Source of the DNA: Tribonema minus
Taxonomy: Eukaryota > Sar > Xanthophyceae > Tribonematales > Tribonemataceae
Length of the DNA: 64,000 nt
Direction: 5' to 3'
Assembly: GCA_017506865.1 (NCBI GenBank)
Contig: JAFCMP010000015.1
Span: forward strand, 186,001-250,000
Numbering within the stretch: the stretch's first letter is position 1; every line of letters begins with the position of its first letter. Below are positions 60,001-64,000 of this stretch, piece after piece. Position numbers and translations under genes: made by a program. The notes beneath the pieces were generated by a model. It saw only the letters and a program-made list of their open reading frames with translations, did no database searches and was not told the DNA's origin.

Positions 60001-63000
60001 GTGATTGTTCAAGGTCAAGAGCCAGCGAAGCGCAGACGCGTCGGTTACGACGGTTACAGGTCTGCCCCAAATGTAACCGCGGAAGTTGTTCAAAGCTAGC
60101 ACTACAGCCAGACACTCTAGTGCAGTAGCACCAAGTTTTGCGTCCTGCACTGAGTTAATCTTGCTGAAAAATGCCACAACTACCTCTCTGGCAGGTTTGC
60201 CGTCAACTGTGTTGACACGGCGCGTGCTGGCCCAGGGGAAGTCCTTGTGCCGTTCACGTAATTTGTCTAGTGGCACGAATTGAGATAGAACACCAGCAAC
60301 GGCTAGCTTGCTTGCGTCTGTATGTACTATAAAAGGTAGGTCAAAGTCTGGGTGCATGATCACAGGAGCGTTTGACATGGCGTGCTTGAGTTTGGCCAGC
60401 GCCTCTTGGCGGCGTTTGGTCCACGACATGTCAGCGCCATCACGCGTACACTCGACTAGGGGAGCTGCAATATGCGCGAACCGATGTATGTAGCGCCTAT
60501 AGTAATTGAAGCACCCCATGAGGACTTGCATTAGCCGTTTATCTACCTTGCCGTCCTTGCCTACGGGTGGCATCATGTCGACCATGGCTTTTACTTTGTC
60601 CTCACATGGCTTGATTCCATACTTGCCCACCTTGTGGCCTAGGTATGTAACTTCTTCGGCAAAGAGTTGGCACTTGTGTCTAGACACACTCATGCCGTAC
60701 TCTTCCACGCGTCGAAGTACATCGTCCAAGTGAGCTATATGGTCTTCTAGATTCTTGCTGTGTACGAGCACATCATCAACGTACACGCACGCATGCGTTT
60801 GCCTGGCTGAGCCTAGGAGCTCATGCATGCATCTGGTGAATATGCTTGGCAGGCACACCAACCCAAACGGCGCGACCTTGTACTCCCAGAGTGAGCCATC
60901 AGGTGCCCGGAATGCCGTCTTGCAGGTTGATTCTCTAGTCATAGGTATTTGCCTGTAACCAGAAGCAAAGTCTAGTGCCGAGAATATGCGTGAGCCCGAG
61001 CATTTCTGAACCAAGTCGTCCATATTGCCAAGCCCATACTCATCACGGCGTGTAACTCTGTTGAGCGGCCTATAGTCAACGCAGAAACGGACCTTGTCCT
61101 TCTGAGTCACCAGCACTGGATTGCTAGCCCAAGGACCATTGGCAGGTCTGATCTGTCCGCGTTTGCGCTCATTTTCAATGGCTTCAAATATGATTTTAGC
61201 TTCGCGTTCAGCCCACCTGCGTGCCCTGTCGGCGATGGGCGCTGCGTCGCCTGTGTCAATGTCCACGTCAAAACGGTCCGTCACCTTGGGGTTCTTGGGG
61301 TCCTTGGCAAAGGCGCCTCGTCGCCGGCGAAGCACCTCCATGGCGCGGTCATAATAGGTGACGCCGTGTCGATCGCGTTGCTTGAGGATGTTGAAGATCT
61401 CCCCGTTCTTGTCACACAGCACTTCACGTAGCTCCTCGTCTGTGCAAGTTCCCAGCGAGGCATTGTGCTCCTCTGCCACCTTGTGTCTGAATGCGGCTCG
61501 TTCCGCCTCAGCGCGCATGGCAGGGTCTGGTCTTGGCGAGTCGTGTTCTGGCACACACGAGGGGTCTGGCTGCTGCACAGGTCTTGATCTGTTTACAGCA
61601 GGTGTATCTGGTGCGTTTTGCCCAAGGTGTCTCAACGCAATTCTTGTCAAGTTAGCCACAAGCTCCTCTTTGCCAATGTCTAGGCTGCAGATCATGTCAG
61701 GGGCCTCAATGACGCCTAGCACTGCACCTCTAGGCACAAACACTGGCGCAGTGGAAGTGTTCTCGACTAACATCCCTAGTGGCTTGTTAGGTGCTACAAA
61801 GTCCACCGTATCCATGAGAACGGCACCTCTGGTGGCCAGCCTGTTTGTCATCACTGACGCCTCTGGCGCGTCAGGGGTGAGTAGCACTTCAACAGGGCCT
61901 GTGCACTGTACTGGTGGATGTGACACTACTTCAATGGTTTTAGCGGTGTCAGCTTTAAGCACCTGGTCACACGTTGTACGCAGCAAATAAGTGCGACTAG
62001 GCAAAGTGGGCCTCTGAGAAGACTTGGCTCTTGTAACACCCACCTTGATCGTGTTGGCAGCTGGGGGGTCTAGAGTCCCCAACTTAGCTTGTTCATGCAT
62101 GGCAACGGCAGGTCCAGCGGATCCAGCGGGGTGGAATCGCATGCCATGTTCATAGGTGATGGACGAGCCAAATTTGCCAAAGAAATGTGACCCCAAGATT
62201 GCCTCGTAAGGCAGGTCCACCACGTAAAAAGCGTGTGTGAATATGGTGTCTTTGAAGCGCACCTGGGCGTGCACTACACCTGAAATTGGCACAGACTTCT
62301 TGGCGTCTGCAAGTTCAACCGTGGTAAAATCACCCTCGGAGAGCGGGCAAATTGAACCCGGCGGCAACTGGTGTGCGCGTTCTGTGTTAATGAATTCGGC
62401 CTCGGCGCCGTTATCCACTAGCGCGTCAAGTACCAGTTCTTGTATGCCGTTACCAACTTGTGTGCGTATTGGCATGTGCACAAAGCCATTCTTCTTAGGT
62501 TTGCCGACTGCACGTGCCCTATGTAGAATCTTGGGAGGCTTGTCACGTGCTATGCGCCTGGGTTGAGTCTTGAAAACATCGGTAGCAATGCTACTAGCAC
62601 TAGGCTGCTGAGCATCTGCATCGCTGTCAGTGTCGCTCATTTCTCGCATTGCAACAGCACGTGGCGTCTCGACATGCGGCGCATGAGAAGCATGAGGAGT
62701 CAAAGGCTCTTCCTCATCTTCACCGTACGTCCAAGGCGTCTGCGAAACCGGTGCATCACTTCCAGGCCCAAATGATGCAAGTATGGCTTGGCCTACATTG
62801 CGTGTAAAACGCTGGAAGTTCCGCACGCAAGCACTAGCTAGGCGCAATATTGCAGGCCGATCAGGACCGGAGTCTACCATCCATTCTGGCGGGGGAGAAG
62901 TGCGATCATGCACTACAACCTCACCTGGTAAGACGCCAGTAGCATCGCGAGGGCTTGGCCATTCCTCCGGCAAGGCAGCAACCGCGTGCAAGGCAAGCAT

Positions 63001-63639
63001 GAGCGCTGACACGCAATTGGGTTGCACTAAGTTTGCAGCCCAGCGCTTCATCTGAGTGACAGTCCCGGAAGGATGTGGCTCAAAGTAGCCCAGCAAGTTC
63101 ATGACCTGATCAACAGTCAAGACAAGGGCCTTATTAACTGGTCCTGCGTCTTTCTCACGTGGCTGATAAGACGAGGAGGGGCCCCGCCCAGGCTGGCGAG
63201 TAACAGGGCTAGGGAGCGGCATGTCAGTAGACAGCACGCCTTGCGTCGTGGGTTGCCTCGGGTCCCAATAAAACGTGTCATGGGAGCAACCAAGATGTTC
63301 ACGGACCGTACGTGGCTTGCTGGTGCGAAAGCGCTCATTGAGAATTGCATTCAAGCGTGCAAATCGTTCAGGCAACCGAGCAGCATTTGCAGCTGACACA
63401 GTATAGACGCGCTCACGTGAAGATGCACCATTAACGTCGGTCCCACGAAACTGCACCTCATAGGTGGAGTACCCCTTTGTACCCACGACGCGGCAGAAGT
63501 CACGCCATGAGCTTGATAGGAGCATCCTAGGCACGTTTTCGTTGATGACTAGAGCTGGCAGGCAATCGGCAGCAATCTCTGCAACATGTACAAGCGTGCG
63601 TGCTGCATCGCCTTCAACCCCATTCCCGCAGGGGAAAAC
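57061..63639 (-). CDS. Retrotransposon polyprotein: methyltransferase C-terminal half, protease, RT, RNase H, integrase, chromodomain-like and Tudor-like modules
   Basis: The frame is open from 63639; residues are numbered from the GTG at 63534 (2,157 codons). Just upstream of 63534 the frame codes the methyltransferase motif VI (ENV), then SSRER (motif VIII, residues 38-42) and LVQPNCVSAL (motif X-like, about 169-178). The linker to about 360 is disordered. Aspartic protease: VDNGAE at 373-378 (DNG instead of the usual DTG/DSG). Reverse transcriptase about 780-970 with FSALDFASGYRQIPM and YVDD at 918-921. RNase H Asp1073, Glu1140, Asp1165. Integrase HHCC zinc site (His1491, His1498, Cys1528, Cys1531) and D1559, D1619, E1655 with 35 residues between the last two. 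A chromodomain-like stretch at about 1862-1893 (ILDRR..WSYKWLARDG..SEWV) and a Tudor-like one at about 1964-1990 (GQVRDF..WRVRYSDGTWEDL) follow. Translation probably relies on frameshifting from the upstream frame. Confidence 0.95.
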   Translation of the reverse strand, partial: VFPCGNGVEGDAARTLVHVAEIAADCLPALVINENVPRMLLSSSWRDFCRVVGTKGYSTYEVQFRGTDVNGASSRERVYTVSAANAARLPERFARLNAILNERFRTSKPRTVREHLGCSHDTFYWDPRQPTTQGVLSTDMPLPSPVTRQPGRGPSSSYQPREKDAGPVNKALVLTVDQVMNLLGYFEPHPSGTVTQMKRWAANLVQPNCVSALMLALHAVAALPEEWPSPRDATGVLPGEVVVHDRTSPPPEWMVDSGPDRPAILRLASACVRNFQRFTRNVGQAILASFGPGSDAPVSQTPWTYGEDEEEPLTPHASHAPHVETPRAVAMREMSDTDSDADAQQPSASSIATDVFKTQPRRIARDKPPKILHRARAVGKPKKNGFVHMPIRTQVGNGIQELVLDALVDNGAEAEFINTERAHQLPPGSICPLSEGDFTTVELADAKKSVPISGVVHAQVRFKDTIFTHAFYVVDLPYEAILGSHFFGKFGSSITYEHGMRFHPAGSAGPAVAMHEQAKLGTLDPPAANTIKVGVTRAKSSQRPTLPSRTYLLRTTCDQVLKADTAKTIEVVSHPPVQCTGPVEVLLTPDAPEASVMTNRLATRGAVLMDTVDFVAPNKPLGMLVENTSTAPVFVPRGAVLGVIEAPDMICSLDIGKEELVANLTRIALRHLGQNAPDTPAVNRSRPVQQPDPSCVPEHDSPRPDPAMRAEAERAAFRHKVAEEHNASLGTCTDEELREVLCDKNGEIFNILKQRDRHGVTYYDRAMEVLRRRRGAFAKDPKNPKVTDRFDVDIDTGDAAPIADRARRWAEREAKIIFEAIENERKRGQIRPANGPWASNPVLVTQKDKVRFCVDYRPLNRVTRRDEYGLGNMDDLVQKCSGSRIFSALDFASGYRQIPMTRESTCKTAFRAPDGSLWEYKVAPFGLVCLPSIFTRCMHELLGSARQTHACVYVDDVLVHSKNLEDHIAHLDDVLRRVEEYGMSVSRHKCQLFAEEVTYLGHKVGKYGIKPCEDKVKAMVDMMPPVGKDGKVDKRLMQVLMGCFNYYRRYIHRFAHIAAPLVECTRDGADMSWTKRRQEALAKLKHAMSNAPVIMHPDFDLPFIVHTDASKLAVAGVLSQFVPLDKLRERHKDFPWASTRRVNTVDGKPAREVVVAFFSKINSVQDAKLGATALECLAVVLALNNFRGYIWGRPVTVVTDASALRWLLTLNNHNSKLLHWAMRLQEYDIMVVHRPGKDNGNADCPSRMPQMTEIIGPRQYEHADEQWPDCTDAGPAPPSGVRFDDEQLQDSPAFLGRIGAYTACPGATAFKFNKLAQISTKLSNRMGTLTPQEVHDLSDTMHESACVHTALFKEEGGEPELENTPLVSMLCSMKLGSYSEHIWDSCAAILSPLRDATAPTETSEITDLALGAEDAEADTSDDNMSTQTGESDSRLESSPAMLERKNFVRWQESDHFCSSVKHYLETQGQTPDPSLAKFVSQNQEFFTVEPDGLLVHFMASRSKKGTLITQWVIPDALKPLVLRLCHDDGSAQHPSTAATHAKVLERMYWRGLGADVRDYVRSCVPCQQTKPQSTARYKQALMPSTHMWQRLHVDYTEVGVLSSEGHRYLLIITEARSGYCWLFPVKTRSAAEAAPLLARVLFECGALVEELMSDRAAEFMSALITTLCTFFKVHKIETSAYHPQSNGVVENMNGRVKRALARLCSRYQARWHVYLDAVQFALRNTPREETGLTPFFCVYGREARFPLDALTSEVASPQDLHAEVKRLQENLKLAEEAVGEALQQRAERIQARNDQIQRTVHLEVGDYVWIKKPPSRGRASAIEEHFTGPWKLVAPYGDSGLSFQCQLMGTRIRETTAHVENMKPYHPRPARLDIEGVHALLDSAQLQELDPDQQLCQILDRRADEDGGWSYKWLARDGTTSEWVREKELVELVFIPPWVLDTFHALYELKHQGNVPPYAERHLPREDCTLSKDAALLRYPCGTQVVRQVNDVPNSTDYLWGQVRDFALSRWRVRYSDGTWEDLTSSQVRAAKLMAEGVRDRLRRLARQRNEPEPAFDSSLTADPPANVRVTVSPCLPTDFGPLYVGQVLRYRFPSGWSRGVLLRLVSAKRDCGEFTFDVEFPNTRGQKPLEKRLKLRAEYYRDDARAEPSSWNLMLARELAEEPLKADIQIDLPAASHETGDTRPQKRLRKC

Positions 63640-64000
63640 TCAACACAAGAAGATGTATTCCAAATCGCGTCTGGCTTGAGGTGCTTGAGCCTCTCGCGAA
63701 CTTGGGGGCTAGATACATCTGCACATATGACCTCGGTGTCAGGGAAGAGTTTGCTGTACTCCTCACATGTACGCTTGCAGTTGTCTACCGCTAAGACCAC
63801 CTGCACGTCAACGTCTGCTGCACGTGCGAACTCCTGCAACCCCCTATGTACACCCCCTATTCCACAGCACAACTCTGCCACCCGCAGCCGCCTTCTGTCC
63901 GAACGCCCCGCGTCGGCATCAGACGCCTCCTTAGTCTGCGGATATGACACGGGCGAAGTGGTGGAAGTAGGTGCAACGCATCTGGGGTCAGAGTCAGAAA
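63549..64000 (-). CDS. Cytosine-5 DNA methyltransferase, N-terminal half, within retroelement (partial at window edge)
   Basis: The frame is open from the window edge to TAG at 63549. Numbered from the GTG at 63950: S-adenosylmethionine-binding motif I AELCCGIGG at 25-33, motif II VLAVDN at 52-57, motif III ICADVS at 75-80, motif IV region NTSSCVEFSPAG at 98-109 with the candidate catalytic Cys102. The Pro that normally precedes this Cys is Ser here. The rest of the domain (the AR-x-L helix, ENV, SSRER, motif X) lies in the overlapping -1 frame of the polyprotein. No start codon is visible: the Ser/Asp/Thr-rich sequence upstream is open to the edge and could be the end of a gag-like region. 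Such enzymes methylate C5 of cytosine in DNA. Confidence 0.92.
   Translation of the reverse strand, partial: SDSDPRCVAPTSTTSPVSYPQTKEASDADAGRSDRRRLRVAELCCGIGGVHRGLQEFARAADVDVQVVLAVDNCKRTCEEYSKLFPDTEVICADVSSPQVRERLKHLKPDAIWNTSSCVEFSPAGMGLKAMQHARLYMLQRLLPIACQL

Larger units (their letters stand above)
57061..64000 (-). mobile_element. Ty3-type LTR retrotransposon carrying a cytosine-5 DNA methyltransferase
   Basis: Internal region of a Ty3/gypsy-order element (protease, RT, RNase H, then integrase), reading leftwards from beyond the right edge to a TGA at 57061. It is unusual in encoding a C5-cytosine methyltransferase directly upstream of, and contiguous with, the protease-polymerase part. 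Over 2,100 codons are open without a stop, so the copy is young. Its sequence is less GC- and Ala-rich than neighbouring genes, consistent with separate ancestry. No LTR, primer-binding site or gag zinc knuckle could be identified; the 5' half lies outside the window, so LTRs cannot be found by comparison. Confidence 0.95.

Noticed and set aside
61358-61990. 210-codon plus-strand frame
   Set aside because: Antisense to the retroelement polyprotein; a codon-composition shadow with no motif.
62960-64000. Gag with CCHC zinc knuckle
   Set aside because: No C-x2-C-x4-H-x4-C pattern appears in either frame up to the window edge; any gag would be outside.

Overview
The window looks like nuclear DNA of an intron-rich, GC-rich eukaryotic microalga. 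Genes are split by GT-AG introns, many with long C-runs beside the 3' splice site. TTAGGG-type telomere-like repeats are scattered inside introns. Protein-coding exons are Ala/Gly/Pro-rich, and there is a large Ty3-type retroelement. A haptophyte-like alga would fit the GC content and the TTAGGG repeats, but this is a low-confidence inference. Nothing prokaryotic (operons, Shine-Dalgarno sites, CRISPR) is seen, and I recognised no tRNA or rRNA.

Layout. (1) 285-8420, minus: a coiled-coil protein gene of at least 14 phase-0 exons, most 105, 114 or 126 nt long, running off the left edge. (2) 8583-11077, plus: a small secreted Cys-motif protein (DUF4787-like), divergent from gene 1 across 162 bp. 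(3) 12783-25643, minus: protein phosphatase 4 regulatory subunit 3 (PP4R3/SMEK) in 13 exons. (4) 25.6-29.8 kb: no gene recognised. (5) 29788-32174, minus: choline/ethanolamine kinase, two exons. (6) 32372-33277, plus: an IQ-motif protein, divergent from the kinase across 197 bp. (7) 33.3-35.7 kb: nothing recognised. (8) 35731-41969, minus: a secreted haem peroxidase in 8 exons. (9) 43270-54654, minus: a large helical, Ala-rich protein of unknown family in at least 12 exons. (10) 54.7-57.06 kb: an inverted pair of related segments and no complete gene. (11) 57061 to the right edge, minus: a Ty3-type retrotransposon whose polyprotein is preceded by, and fused at its N terminus to, a cytosine-5 DNA methyltransferase domain. 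The methyltransferase is split by a -1 frame change.

Two things stand out. First, the retroelement carries its own DNA methyltransferase plus chromodomain-like and Tudor-like C-terminal modules, a combination suggesting a mobile element that writes and reads chromatin marks. Second, in all five genes with three or more exons, short copies of exon edges together with their splice sites are repeated in the neighbouring intron: donor-side copies downstream, acceptor-side copies upstream. Some form arrays of five or six. This looks like a recurrent junction-spanning tandem duplication process that lengthens introns and multiplies splice sites. The genes otherwise look like unrelated housekeeping or secreted functions, not one pathway.
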